Below are positions 26,366 through 34,818 of a stretch of 64,000 nt of DNA, one piece after another. The notes under the pieces were generated by a model that was given only the letters and a program-made list of their open reading frames with translations, did no database searches and was not told the DNA's origin. Numbering within the stretch: position 1 is the stretch's first letter; each line of letters opens with the position of its first letter. The position numbers and the translations under genes were made by a program. The stretch is from Bacillus cabrialesii. GTDB taxonomy: Bacteria > Bacillota > Bacilli > Bacillales > Bacillaceae. Where the stretch lies: contig NZ_CP096889.1 in the NCBI RefSeq assembly GCF_004124315.2, positions 3,951,001-4,015,000 on the forward strand. The letters are read 5' to 3'.

Positions 26366-27040
26366 CTAAGTCCGGTATGGCTTGCTCATGGCGCGTTCAA
26401 ACAAGTCCTGCAAAATGCTGTAGATAATGGTAAGAACCCAATAGACAATCGCAACCGCCAAGTACGTTTCAAAATACTTGAGGTTTCCTGAGGCGTACAT
26501 CTTCCCTTGGGCGAACATCTCCATGACCCCTAATGTAAAGGCCAGTGACGTTTCTTTGAGCAGTCCGATAAATGTATTGCCCGTTGCAGGAATCGCATTT
26601 CGGATCGCTTGCGGAAGAATAATCCGTCTGTATGCCTGAAGTTTTGTCATGCCGACAGACAGGCACGCCTCCAGCTGCCCGTCATCAACAGAATTGAGGG
26701 CGGCACGGAAGATTTCTGCCAAATAAGCGGCGTTTTTTAAGCTTAACCCGATGATGGCAGCTGTGAGAGCTGTCATTTTGCTCATCTCCGGAAATAGCTG
26801 CGGCAGCCCGTAGTAGATTAAGAACAGCTGCACAAGTGTCGGCACGCCCCGGAAAAAGGATATATACAGCTTTGACAGCTGATGAAGCACTGGAATTTTG
26901 TTCTTTGTGATGAGTGCGAGAATAAGTCCTCCGATAATGGCAAAAATCATCGCTGCGACAGCCATAAACAAGGTAATCGGAAGGGCCTGAATTAAAGCTG
27001 GGAACGCTGATATCATGAATTCCCAATCAATCGTGTTCAT
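26366..27040 (-). CDS. yxeN: YxeN, amino-acid ABC transporter permease
   Basis: This 224-residue inner-membrane permease has five segments and the HisM/GlnP family loop EAALSVGMTKLQAYRRIILPQ (here EACLSVGM). RGVPTLVQLFLIYYGLP is the typical N-terminal family motif. It lies between the binding protein yxeM and the ATPase yxeO. Confidence 0.95.
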   Translation of the reverse strand: MNTIDWEFMISAFPALIQALPITLFMAVAAMIFAIIGGLILALITKNKIPVLHQLSKLYISFFRGVPTLVQLFLIYYGLPQLFPEMSKMTALTAAIIGLSLKNAAYLAEIFRAALNSVDDGQLEACLSVGMTKLQAYRRIILPQAIRNAIPATGNTFIGLLKETSLAFTLGVMEMFAQGKMYASGNLKYFETYLAVAIVYWVLTIIYSILQDLFERAMSKPYRT

Positions 27041-27062
27041 TCTGGTGATTCACCGCCGTTTC

Positions 27063-27857
27063 TTAATGCTTCTGTTCTACTGTGATATCTTCATTAAAAT
27101 ATTTTTCGGAGAGCTTTTTCAGTGTTCCGTCTTTACGCAATTCATCAAGCGCTTTATTGACTTTTTTGCGGAGCTTATCATGCGCGTCATCCTTGGCAAA
27201 CGGGAATGCAACTTGTTCGTAAACAATCGGATCACCTGCAAGCTTTAACGGCAAGCCGGTTTTCTTAATTTGCGCCATCAGCACAGTTCGGCTGTTGACA
27301 TAAGCGTCTACGCGGCCGTAAGCCACATCCTTCAGCGTGCCTTCTTGTGTTTCGTATGTTTTGATATTGATTTTTTTATCAGGATCTTTGCTTTCAAGAT
27401 TTTTTGCATGATTTGAACCAAGAACAGCTGCGACTGTCTTCCCTTTTAAATCATCCACTGATTTGATGTCGTTATTGTCTTTTTTGACGACAATCTGTGT
27501 TCCCGCATAAGCGTATGGTTCAGTAAAGTTATACATTTCCTTGCGTTCATCTGTCACCGCTACCTGGTTGGAAATCGTGTCAAGCTTGCCTGTTTGAAGC
27601 TCTCCCATCAGCCCGCTGAATTCAAGCAGCTTCCAGTCCAGCTTCATGCCAATTTTCTTAGCGACCGCTTCCATCACTTCCACGTCAAAACCTGTCAGTT
27701 TTCCGTTTTCTTTATAAGCAAATGGGTAACTCTGCCCTGTCGCACCGACATGAAGTACGTTGTCATCTTCTTTACTGCTGCTGTTTCCGTTGCCGCAAGC
27801 TGATAACACCACTAATAATGCAGCAACTAACAGCACAGTCCACTTTTTCATTTTCAT
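27063..27857 (-). CDS. yxeM: YxeM, amino-acid-binding lipoprotein of the ABC transporter
   Basis: This 264-residue solute-binding protein carries a lipoprotein signal ending LSAC, with the lipidated Cys near residue 21. The SBP family 3 fold follows, with typical GKLTGFDVEVMEAVAKKIG and LDTISNQVAVTDERK blocks. It is anchored to the outside of the membrane and delivers a sulfur amino acid to YxeNO. Confidence 0.95.
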   Translation of the reverse strand: MKMKKWTVLLVAALLVVLSACGNGNSSSKEDDNVLHVGATGQSYPFAYKENGKLTGFDVEVMEAVAKKIGMKLDWKLLEFSGLMGELQTGKLDTISNQVAVTDERKEMYNFTEPYAYAGTQIVVKKDNNDIKSVDDLKGKTVAAVLGSNHAKNLESKDPDKKINIKTYETQEGTLKDVAYGRVDAYVNSRTVLMAQIKKTGLPLKLAGDPIVYEQVAFPFAKDDAHDKLRKKVNKALDELRKDGTLKKLSEKYFNEDITVEQKH

Positions 27858-27880
27858 TTTGATTTCCCGCCTTTTTTCTT

Positions 27881-28378
27881 TTATAGGTCATTTCGCAATT
27901 GTTTTTTCATATAGACTGTCATATGCCCTTTGCCTAGGTCCTGTTCACCCGCGCGAACATATCCTTTTCGTTCGTACATTTCAATCAGCCAAGGGTGCTT
28001 ATCCGCTGTTCCGAGTGAGACAAACGGAACCTTTAACGTATCGCGGAGGATCGTTTCCTCAAGCCATTGAAGCAGCTTTGATCCGATTCCTTTTTGACCG
28101 GTGTCAGGGTCAACAGCGAACCACCAGATATGCGGAACGCCGTACGGACCCGGCTGCTGTCCCCACGGCATTCTTAAGGAGATGGTTGCGATAATCAGCC
28201 CGTCTTCTTCCATGACGTAGCAGGCGTTTTTTCGAATGTTTTGCAACACTAAATCCAAATCCGCATGAGCGGCTGCAAAACGAATCCCAAGCTTTCGAAT
28301 CGGTTCATAAGCCCGCAGTGTCAGCTCTAGAATCTGTTCGGCATCACGTTCAACTGCAAGACGATATTGTGCCTCCAT
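27881..28378 (-). CDS. yxeL: YxeL, GNAT N-acetyltransferase (S-(2-succino)cysteine acetyltransferase)
   Basis: This 165-residue GNAT protein has the acetyl-CoA loop VDPDTGQKGIGSKLLQWLE. In the recalled pathway it acetylates S-(2-succino)cysteine before YxeK oxygenates it (also named scmL). It starts 14 bases after yxeK ends. Confidence 0.92.
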   Translation of the reverse strand: MEAQYRLAVERDAEQILELTLRAYEPIRKLGIRFAAAHADLDLVLQNIRKNACYVMEEDGLIIATISLRMPWGQQPGPYGVPHIWWFAVDPDTGQKGIGSKLLQWLEETILRDTLKVPFVSLGTADKHPWLIEMYERKGYVRAGEQDLGKGHMTVYMKKQLRNDL

Positions 28379-28392
28379 CCAGCGTTCCCTCC

Positions 28393-29718
28393 TTACTTTG
28401 CATAACGGTTTACCGGCTCTTCCAAACCGAAGTGCTCTCTCAATGTTGTGCCTTCATATTCTTTTCTGAACACGCCGCGCTCCTGTAAAATCGGAACCAC
28501 TTTCTCAACAAACACTTCAATTCCTTCCGGAAGAAGCGGAGGCATGATGTTAAACCCGTCACACGCTTTCTGATCCACCCATTCCTGCATCTTGTCAGCG
28601 AGCTGCTCCGGCGTGCCGACGAAGATATGGTGGCCTCTGGAGCCTGCAACGTATTTGTAAAGCTCGCGTATCGTCATATTGTCTCGTTCAGCCATTTCTT
28701 GAACAAGCTTGAATCGGCTCTTCACCGCATTGGAAGCATCCGCGTCAAGCTTCGGCAGCGGCCCGTCAAGCGGATACGCAGACAAATCAATTCCGCCTAA
28801 ATAATTTTGGAGAATTTGTAGACCGACGGATGGAATAATTAGGTCTTGAAGCTCCTTGTATTTAGCTTGCGCTGCCTCTTCAGTATCAGCAATGATCGGG
28901 AAAATACCCGGCATGATGGCGATCTTGTCCGGATCACGCCCGAATTCCGCAGCCTGCTCTTTAATGGATTGATAAAATTCTTGAGCTGATTCCAGGTGGT
29001 TTTGCGCTGTGAAGATCACTTCTGCTGTTCTGGCAGCCAGCGCTTTTCCGTCTCCTGATGATCCCGCCTGAATAATGACCGGCTGGCCCTGCGGCGTTCT
29101 GGAAACGTTCAGTGGCCCGCGAACTGAGAAATATTCTCCTTTGTGGTTCAGCTCGTGCATTTTTTCTTTTTCAATGAATTCACCTGTTTCTTTATTGCGG
29201 ATAAAGGCATCCTCTTCCCATGAATCCCAAAGACCTTTTACAACCTCGACAAATTCCTCTGCCCGCTGATAGCGTAAATGGTGCTCAAGATGCTTTTCAC
29301 CGCTGAAATTCAGCGCTGTTGATTCAATAGATGAAGTGACGACGTTCCATCCGGCACGGCCGTTGGACAGATGATCCAGTGATGCGAATTGTCTGGCAAT
29401 GTGAAACGGCTCGCTGTATGTAGTGGAAGCTGTTGCTGTCAGTCCGATTCTTGATGTGACCTGCGCCAAAGCAGAAAGCAAGGTGAATGGCTCAAACCTT
29501 GTTAACACATTTGGATGAGACTTACTGTCGATTGAAAGGCTATCCGCTAAAAACAGCATATCCAGCTTTCCTCGCTCCGCTGTTTTCGCAAGCTCTTTAA
29601 AATAATCCAAATTCATGCTCGCATCTGAAGGCGCGTCAGGATGCCGCCAAGACGCCACATGATGTCCTGTACCTGCTAGAAAAACCCCTAATTTGATTTG
29701 TTTCTTTTTGCTTGTCAT
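28393..29718 (-). CDS. yxeK: YxeK, FMN-dependent monooxygenase (NtaA/SnaA/DszA family)
   Basis: This 441-residue luciferase-like flavin monooxygenase has the N-terminal KQIKLGVFLAGTGHH and the family block LDHLSNGRAGWNVVTS. In the recalled pathway it cleaves the C-S bond of N-acetyl-S-(2-succino)cysteine (scmK). It is the first gene of the yxeKLMNOPQ operon and requires a separately encoded flavin reductase. In strain 168 this operon is under CymR control; a matching site could not be confidently assigned here. Confidence 0.94.
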   Translation of the reverse strand: MTSKKKQIKLGVFLAGTGHHVASWRHPDAPSDASMNLDYFKELAKTAERGKLDMLFLADSLSIDSKSHPNVLTRFEPFTLLSALAQVTSRIGLTATASTTYSEPFHIARQFASLDHLSNGRAGWNVVTSSIESTALNFSGEKHLEHHLRYQRAEEFVEVVKGLWDSWEEDAFIRNKETGEFIEKEKMHELNHKGEYFSVRGPLNVSRTPQGQPVIIQAGSSGDGKALAARTAEVIFTAQNHLESAQEFYQSIKEQAAEFGRDPDKIAIMPGIFPIIADTEEAAQAKYKELQDLIIPSVGLQILQNYLGGIDLSAYPLDGPLPKLDADASNAVKSRFKLVQEMAERDNMTIRELYKYVAGSRGHHIFVGTPEQLADKMQEWVDQKACDGFNIMPPLLPEGIEVFVEKVVPILQERGVFRKEYEGTTLREHFGLEEPVNRYAK

Positions 29719-29804
29719 GACGTTGCTCCTTTTATCATGTTTTAGGTTGAAAAATCCGAAAAATAAACTCCTATATTCCCAGTCGTTTAATATGAATAAA
29801 TCAA

Positions 29805-29833
29805 AATGTACCTTTGTCTCGAGAGTTTGTCAA
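29805..29833 (-). promoter_or_regulatory. Promoter of the yxeK operon
   Basis: On the minus strand TTGACA (29828-29833) and TACATT (29805-29810) are 17 bases apart. The leader of about 85 bases down to the yxeK start contains TGGGAATATAGGAG, which might include a CymR site, but I could not establish this. Confidence 0.7.
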
Positions 29834-29889
29834 TGAGTTAAGATCAAATTTTTCTTTTTGAGCTAAAAAGAATGATGAAATCCAGATAA

Positions 29890-29922
29890 CAAAAAATCCA
29901 GCCCTATAAAAGGCTGGATTTT
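29890..29922 (-). terminator. Terminator of yxeH
   Basis: AAATCCAGCC and GGCTGGATTTT arms, then a T-run on the minus strand, follow the yxeH stop. The interval between yxeK and yxeH is only about 200 bases; the yxeI and yxeJ genes I recall between them in strain 168 are absent. Confidence 0.85.
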
Positions 29923-29924
29923 CA

Positions 29925-30737
29925 TTATTTCGCCAATACAAGCTCATTAATTGCGTGTGCAACTCCATGTTCATTATTGGAACGTGTTTGAAAGTTTGCG
30001 GCTTCCAATACTTCCGGGATGGCGTTTGCCATGGCAACACCGCAGCCCGCCCATTCAATCATTGTCAGGTCGTTCCCGTTATCGCCTATACACATGACTT
30101 CCGCCTGTTCAATTCCAAGCAGCTGTGACAGCTGACGTACGGCGTTTCCTTTGCTGGCTTCAGGATGCAGAATTTCATAAAAGAAAGGCGCGCTTCTGAC
30201 CATCGTATATGTTTCTCTCACGTCGTTTGGAATCGATGTAATGACGCGGCTTAAGTTCTCCGGCTTATCAATAAACATCACTTTCGGAATGAGGATATCT
30301 TTTGGCACCTCGTCAATCTTGCGGTAATGAAGCGGCACTTGTGTGACATACGATTCGTATACGGTAAATTCGCTGATATCCCGGTTAGGCGTATACAAAT
30401 TGGATGAGTCAAAGAAATGCATCGGCGTCTTCAGCTCTAAGCTCAGGTCATATAATGAAGTTAAATCATCATATCCGAGGGACAGCTCCGTGACCACTTC
30501 ATTTGTATGCGTATTTTGAACAAGCGCTCCGTTATACGCGATGACATAGTCGCCTTCTTCAATTAAATTCAGTTCATCTAAATATCTCCGCACTCCCCCG
30601 ATAGGCCGGCCGGTGCAAAGCACAATTTTTACGCCTTCCGCTTTTGCGGCGTGGAGCGCGTTGCGGACCTCTTCTGTCACTTCATGACGATCATTTAAAA
30701 GTGTTCCATCCATATCGATTGCAATTAGTTTGTACAT
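29925..30737 (-). CDS. yxeH: YxeH, Cof-type HAD phosphatase
   Basis: This 270-residue soluble HAD-IIB hydrolase carries the nucleophile motif I DMDGTLLND (Asp near residue 8), motif II CTGRP and motif IV GDNGNDLTMIEWAG, with a C2 cap between. It is likely a sugar-phosphate or riboflavin-precursor-type phosphatase; the substrate is not set by the sequence. It is a single gene with its own terminator, and the ATG at 30737 follows AAGGAGATG. Confidence 0.93.
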   Translation of the reverse strand: MYKLIAIDMDGTLLNDRHEVTEEVRNALHAAKAEGVKIVLCTGRPIGGVRRYLDELNLIEEGDYVIAYNGALVQNTHTNEVVTELSLGYDDLTSLYDLSLELKTPMHFFDSSNLYTPNRDISEFTVYESYVTQVPLHYRKIDEVPKDILIPKVMFIDKPENLSRVITSIPNDVRETYTMVRSAPFFYEILHPEASKGNAVRQLSQLLGIEQAEVMCIGDNGNDLTMIEWAGCGVAMANAIPEVLEAANFQTRSNNEHGVAHAINELVLAK

Positions 30738-30776
30738 CCTGCATCTCCTTCGTGTCGTTTTCAGTCTATAGTCCCA

Positions 30777-31337
30777 TCATATCGTTTTTTCTTTTTGATA
30801 TTCAACAGGAATAGATGATTTTCTCCGGATTCTGTTTAGACGCCGGCCTTGTCTTCGGACGCGTGTGCGCGGTTTCCGCTTTCTTTCCGTCTCCATGCCT
30901 CCGGTTTCTGCTTTTTCCTGTTTCATCAGAAGGAAGCCGGCAGCTAAAAAAGGAATGCCGGTTATATTCAAGATGGCAAGCTTCACACCCGCCGCCGTCA
31001 AAAAGAATACCCAAGAAGATGCCGGATTCCGTCTGATCATGACGTAAGCCGCCAATTCGAGAACAATTAAGATGGCATGAATCACCACACAATACATCAG
31101 CAATACAAGCGCAAAAAACAACACGTAATTTACGAGTGCTCCTGAGTACATCATAGCGCGCATCATTTGGATAAACGATAAGGACTGCATCGATCCGCCG
31201 ATGACATTTGGGTTATAGATCGTATAGTCACTAAATAAATGTTTGATCTTGAGAAAAGCCCATAATAAAAACGCCCACTGAATGATATGTAAAATAAGTC
31301 CTGTTAACACCAGTTTTTCAGCTTTTTTATTTCTCAT
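30777..31337 (-). CDS. yxeG: YxeG, four-helix membrane protein of unknown function
   Basis: This 186-residue protein has four hydrophobic segments in the first 140 residues and then a strongly basic Arg-rich C-terminal tail (KRKPRTRVRRQGRRLNRIRR). Its start overlaps the yxeF stop by 11 bases, so it is translationally coupled to that lipoprotein. I recognise it by position only. Confidence 0.75.
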   Translation of the reverse strand: MRNKKAEKLVLTGLILHIIQWAFLLWAFLKIKHLFSDYTIYNPNVIGGSMQSLSFIQMMRAMMYSGALVNYVLFFALVLLMYCVVIHAILIVLELAAYVMIRRNPASSWVFFLTAAGVKLAILNITGIPFLAAGFLLMKQEKAETGGMETERKRKPRTRVRRQGRRLNRIRRKSSIPVEYQKEKTI

Positions 31338-31758
31338 CTGTCTCCTCCTTGCCGGTCTTTGATGATTTGATTCTTGTCATTGTTTTTGTCTGGCCATTTT
31401 GCTCCCATATCAGCGTTCCTTTTTCTCCTCTTTTCAGCTTGCTTTTGAGCGGATAATAAGGCCCGAGATATTGAATCTCAATGGACCCGTCAGCGCTTTG
31501 GGAAATCACCTTATATGCCATAAAAGGCAGCTGCACCTCTCCTCTTCCTTCAATCACTTCCGTTTCCACAACCTCGTCTTTCGTAAAAGTAACCGCCGCT
31601 GATTTCACGCCGTCCGTTGGCCCGGGGGCAAGCCCCTCGTCCCACGTTCCGTAATAAAAAGGCGTCTCCTCTTTTTGCTGTTGGCAGCCCGATACCATGA
31701 TGCATACAGCAGCCAACAACAAAGCGATAAGCCCTTTGCTGCCCAACAACAAGATCAC
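31327..31758 (-). CDS. yxeF: YxeF, lipoprotein (lipocalin-like)
   Basis: This 143-residue protein has a lipoprotein signal peptide ending VSGC near residue 25. The mature part is beta-rich (GEVQLPFMAYKVISQ and GSIEIQYLGPYYP), consistent with the lipocalin-like fold known for B. subtilis YxeF. The ligand is unknown. It is in an operon with yxeG and divergent from yxeE. Confidence 0.85.
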   Translation of the reverse strand: MILLLGSKGLIALLLAAVCIMVSGCQQQKEETPFYYGTWDEGLAPGPTDGVKSAAVTFTKDEVVETEVIEGRGEVQLPFMAYKVISQSADGSIEIQYLGPYYPLKSKLKRGEKGTLIWEQNGQTKTMTRIKSSKTGKEETDEK

Positions 31759-31860
31759 CGTCCTTTCTCACCTGATTAGGCATGTGCCGTGGCACTGTGC
31801 CAATGACTACATAAGTTATAAGGAATTCACCCACATTTTATTTTTAAGGAGATTGATTAC

Positions 31861-32229
31861 ATGAACCCATACCAGTATTACAGTCCGCAGCTGCCTCAGC
31901 AGGAACCTTACTATAGCCAATATGAATACACTTCCTATCCACAGCAGGATTATTATGATCCCTACCAGACGGACAGACAGCCGCCGGCATTAGAAAGAAG
32001 GGTTGCCGCACTCGAACGGCAAAACGAACAGCAAACACGAGAGTTAACACGCCTTTCGAATGAAGACCGCCGTCAAAATCGGGAAATTGCACGGCTTGCC
32101 GAACAGGTCAATCAGTTAAGCCAGACTGTTGAACGTCATACACGCCGCTTAAACCGGCTAAACCAGCGTCTCCGTACAGTAGAAAACAGGCTGAATATCC
32201 CATTTACTGCGGGAGAAGGCGGTTTCTGA
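31861..32229 (+). CDS. yxeE: YxeE, spore coat-associated protein
   Basis: This 122-residue protein has a Tyr/Pro/Gln-rich first third (YYSPQLPQQEPYYSQYEY) and a coiled-coil rest (RRVAALERQNEQQTRELTRL). The composition matches inner spore-coat proteins, and YxeE is one in B. subtilis as I recall. A CATAAGTT sequence at 31810-31817 resembles the -10 of mother-cell sigma factors, though its -35 is weak. A GGAGATTG site precedes the ATG. Confidence 0.85.
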   Translation: MNPYQYYSPQLPQQEPYYSQYEYTSYPQQDYYDPYQTDRQPPALERRVAALERQNEQQTRELTRLSNEDRRQNREIARLAEQVNQLSQTVERHTRRLNRLNQRLRTVENRLNIPFTAGEGGF

Positions 32230-32247
32230 AGCAGGCAAATAAAAAAA

Positions 32248-32289
32248 GCGGAAGACGATTTTCCCGATTTCAGGGTTTCGTTTTCCGCA
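32248..32289. terminator. Hairpin after yxeE
   Basis: GCGGAAGACGA and TCGTTTTCCGC arms are separated by a short spacer containing a CCCGA/TCAGGG inner pairing. The T-run is weak on the plus side (ACTTCTTA), so termination may be partial. Confidence 0.5.
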
Positions 32290-32478
32290 CTTCTTATGGT
32301 TTTAACGCGGAGCATTTACATAAAAAGGGTTTATACAAGTATACAATCTTTACCGTTTTCATTCAAAGATAGAGAGGTTAAGGAAAATAATTGTAGTTCC
32401 TTATTTGCAGAATTTCTTTTCGTTCCGGTTGCATGATAATACCGATTCAAATCAATCGACCACATGGAGGGATCATGT

Positions 32479-32832
32479 ATGCATACAACACAACACAGCC
32501 TGCAGCAGCTGAACCAATGCCGCCAGACTGCTCAGCAGCTCATTCAGCAAACACAGCAAAGCAGCCAGCAATACCGCCAAATGCTTCATCAGGAGCAGCA
32601 AAACATCCAAATGCTGCAGCAGATTCTAAACCACGAACAACAAGCTGCACATACCATTCAGCAAGCGCTGCACGGACATGACATGGCCATTCAAAAATGT
32701 CAGCAGGTTGTCAACATGTGCAACCAAATGCAGCAGGAACTCACTGGACAATCCAGCGGCATGAATTCGAATGTGTCAACTCTCCCATTCGGCCAAAACA
32801 CGCCATTCCAGCAGCAATCCTATCAGCAGTAA
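32479..32832 (+). CDS. yxeD: YxeD, glutamine-rich spore-associated protein
   Basis: This 117-residue hydrophilic protein has about one third Gln, with repeated QQ-x and HxxQQ patterns and Cys pairs. The start at 32479 is set by GGAGGG about seven bases upstream; Met 32464 overlaps that site and is less likely. Proteins of this make-up in Bacillus are generally coat-associated, and it lies next to yxeE. A direct biochemical role is not visible. Confidence 0.75.
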   Translation: MHTTQHSLQQLNQCRQTAQQLIQQTQQSSQQYRQMLHQEQQNIQMLQQILNHEQQAAHTIQQALHGHDMAIQKCQQVVNMCNQMQQELTGQSSGMNSNVSTLPFGQNTPFQQQSYQQ

Positions 32833-32835
32833 CAT

Positions 32836-32876
32836 ATTAAAAAGCTCAACACTAGCATTGTGTTGAGCTTTTTCTT
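32836..32876. terminator. Bidirectional terminator yxeD / yxeC
   Basis: AAAAAGCTCAACAC and GTGTTGAGCTTTTT form a 14-bp stem between two convergent genes. Confidence 0.9.
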
Positions 32877-33273
32877 ACCGTTCTTTGCGAATATGTATAT
32901 CTTGAATAGACTGTTTCGGTGCATGAAATCTGCTTTCGGCTTCACTTCTCGCCTCGGCAAAGGCCCGCGTCTCCACATGATCTTTGTAGACATCCAGCTG
33001 AATCAAATACAGCGGGCGTACTTTAAATCCATGAATAATGGTCACCGCCCATAACGGGACCACAACAAAAACGCCAGGTGGATCGGGCAAAACGAAACCA
33101 AACGCAAAAATGAAAAAATAAATGATTCCGTACATGATCCACTTTCTATTTCTAACCTTGATGCCTATAAATAAAAAGGCAAAAAAACTGGTAATGGCAA
33201 AAGGCATGAAAATAAACAGCATCCACCAGCTATGCAGCCATTCCCATGCGGCACCTCTTTTTGTAATTCCCAT
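32875..33273 (-). CDS. yxeC: YxeC, small membrane protein of unknown function
   Basis: This 132-residue protein has three hydrophobic segments in its first 80 residues, then a cytoplasmic basic C-terminus (KVRPLYLIQLDVYKDHVE). It is convergent to yxeD and divergent from the Fur-controlled yxeB. No function can be inferred. Confidence 0.75.
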   Translation of the reverse strand: MGITKRGAAWEWLHSWWMLFIFMPFAITSFFAFLFIGIKVRNRKWIMYGIIYFFIFAFGFVLPDPPGVFVVVPLWAVTIIHGFKVRPLYLIQLDVYKDHVETRAFAEARSEAESRFHAPKQSIQDIHIRKER

Positions 33274-33381
33274 ATTTTTCTCCTCCCATTTACCTATAAT
33301 AATCGATTAAGCAAACCGCGTCACCTGTAAACAAAAAAAACGTTCTTTCCTTAAAATAGTGATAGACGGGGCACGGGTTTC

Positions 33382-33417
33382 TTGCTATATTATTAGTTGA
33401 TAATGATAATCATTACT
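33382..33417 (+). promoter_or_regulatory. yxeB promoter with Fur box
   Basis: The sequence at 33398-33415, TGATAATGATAATCATTA, is a near-perfect Fur box. It overlaps a promoter, TTGCTA (33382-33387) with GATAAT (33405-33410), 17 bases apart. Iron-bound Fur should block the -10. Confidence 0.93.
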
Positions 33418-33449
33418 AATGAACTAACATACATATTGGGGGGTTCTTG

Positions 33450-34415
33450 ATGAAAAAGAACACATTGCTCGTGGGCATGCTGGTGCTGCTTCTCATGTTT
33501 GTCAGTGCTTGCAGCGGCACGGCTTCGAAAGGAAGCTCAAGTGATTCAGCTTCCGAAAAGACAGAAATGAGAACATACAAATCAACAAAAGGGAACGTCA
33601 AAATTCCTGCACATCCGAAACGCATCGTAACTGATTTTTATGCTGGAGAATTGCTGTCTGTCGGGGCAAATGTGGTGGGCTCGGGCTCATGGTCATTTGA
33701 TAATCCGTTTTTAAAATCAAAGCTGAAAGATGTGAAGGATGTCGGTGATCCGATCAGCGTTGAAAAAGTCATGGAGCTTCAGCCTGACTTAATTGTTGTC
33801 ATGAATGAAGAGAATGTCGATAAATTAAAGAAAATCGCTCCAACTGTAGTCGTTCCTTATAACACAGCGAAAAACGTGCAGGATACGGTCAGCATGTTCG
33901 GAGATATCGCGGGAGCGAAAGACGAAGCAAAATCATTTATGGCTGACTTTAACAAAAAAGCAGAAGCAGCCAAAAAGAAAATGGCAGGCGTCATCGAAAA
34001 GGATGCAACTTTCGGTATTTATGAAAACACCGACAAGGGAGAATTCTGGGTGTTCAATGACAATGGCGGACGCGGCGGCCAAGCTGTTTACAACGCGCTT
34101 GGATTAAAAGCGCCTGAAAAAATTGAACAAGATGTCATCAAAAAAGGAGAGATGAAACAGCTCTCTCAAGAGGTCATTCCTGAGTATGCCGCAGATTATA
34201 TGTTCATTACGGACTACAATCCGAAAGGCGAAAGCAAAACACTCGACAAGCTGAAGGACTCCTCTATCTGGAAAAACCTAGACGCTGTCAAACATAACCG
34301 CGTGTTTATCAATGACTTTGACACGTTCTACCCGTACGATCCGATTTCCGTCAGCAAACAGGTGGATATCATCACCGACATGCTGATCAAACGGGCCAAA
34401 GAAAATAAAAAATAA
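33450..34415 (+). CDS. yxeB: YxeB, ferrioxamine-binding lipoprotein of an iron-siderophore ABC importer
   Basis: This 321-residue class III binding protein has a lipoprotein signal ending VSAC, about residue 22. It begins IVTDFYAGELLSVGANVVG and contains the Fe/B12-type periplasmic-binding fold. In B. subtilis YxeB delivers ferrioxamine B to the FhuBGC permease encoded elsewhere. The start at 33450 is preferred to 33447 because GGGGGG at about 33437-33442 is well placed for it; the two Met codons are adjacent. Iron control by Fur is shown by the box upstream. Confidence 0.93.
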   Translation: MKKNTLLVGMLVLLLMFVSACSGTASKGSSSDSASEKTEMRTYKSTKGNVKIPAHPKRIVTDFYAGELLSVGANVVGSGSWSFDNPFLKSKLKDVKDVGDPISVEKVMELQPDLIVVMNEENVDKLKKIAPTVVVPYNTAKNVQDTVSMFGDIAGAKDEAKSFMADFNKKAEAAKKKMAGVIEKDATFGIYENTDKGEFWVFNDNGGRGGQAVYNALGLKAPEKIEQDVIKKGEMKQLSQEVIPEYAADYMFITDYNPKGESKTLDKLKDSSIWKNLDAVKHNRVFINDFDTFYPYDPISVSKQVDIITDMLIKRAKENKK

Positions 34416-34422
34416 AGAAAAT

Positions 34423-34452
34423 GGCACAGTCATGACACTGTGCCGTTTTTTT
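34423..34452. terminator. Terminator of yxeB
   Basis: GGCACAGT and CACTGTGCC arms with a short loop are followed by TTTTTTT on the plus strand. It lies between convergent yxeB and yxeA. Confidence 0.88.
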
Positions 34453-34457
34453 ATGAA

Positions 34458-34805
34458 TCAATTTAATGTTGACTGTACGGAATCCGGCATATCTTCAAAC
34501 CTGACTTCTTCCCATGTCTCGACATACTTTCCTTTCGCCTTCACCTTCAAATACGCGTTCTTCCGAAGGTCTTTACCGGCGAAAAAGGTCACTTCTTCTT
34601 TTTTCCCGGATGCATTATATCCGTCTAATGTATACTCAGTACCGCCCGGGCTAAGATGTCTGCCATCTCGATCAATCTGAACATAGACATCTTGCTGGTG
34701 AATAAACGGATTAAATCTGTCTGTAACATCGGTATGAAAAAAGAGAAGCCCGCATATTGCGACAGCGGCAGCCAAAACAGCCGAGACCGCCAATGCTTTT
34801 TTCAT
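34458..34805 (-). CDS. yxeA: YxeA, small secreted or anchored protein (DUF1093)
   Basis: This 115-residue protein has an N-terminal hydrophobic segment (residues 5-25) and then a beta-rich extracytoplasmic domain containing YVQIDRDGRHLSPGGTEYTL. It is the last gene of the yxdLM-yxeA unit, starting 13 bases after yxdM, and is induced with it by the YxdJ regulator in B. subtilis. Biochemical role unknown. Confidence 0.85.
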   Translation of the reverse strand: MKKALAVSAVLAAAVAICGLLFFHTDVTDRFNPFIHQQDVYVQIDRDGRHLSPGGTEYTLDGYNASGKKEEVTFFAGKDLRKNAYLKVKAKGKYVETWEEVRFEDMPDSVQSTLN

Positions 34806-34818
34806 CTTTGTACTCCCC

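Noticed and set aside
29734..29800. CymR-binding site in front of yxeK
   Set aside because: A partial match (TGGGAATATAGGAG) was seen, but I could not confirm the full consensus from memory, so it is not listed as a site.
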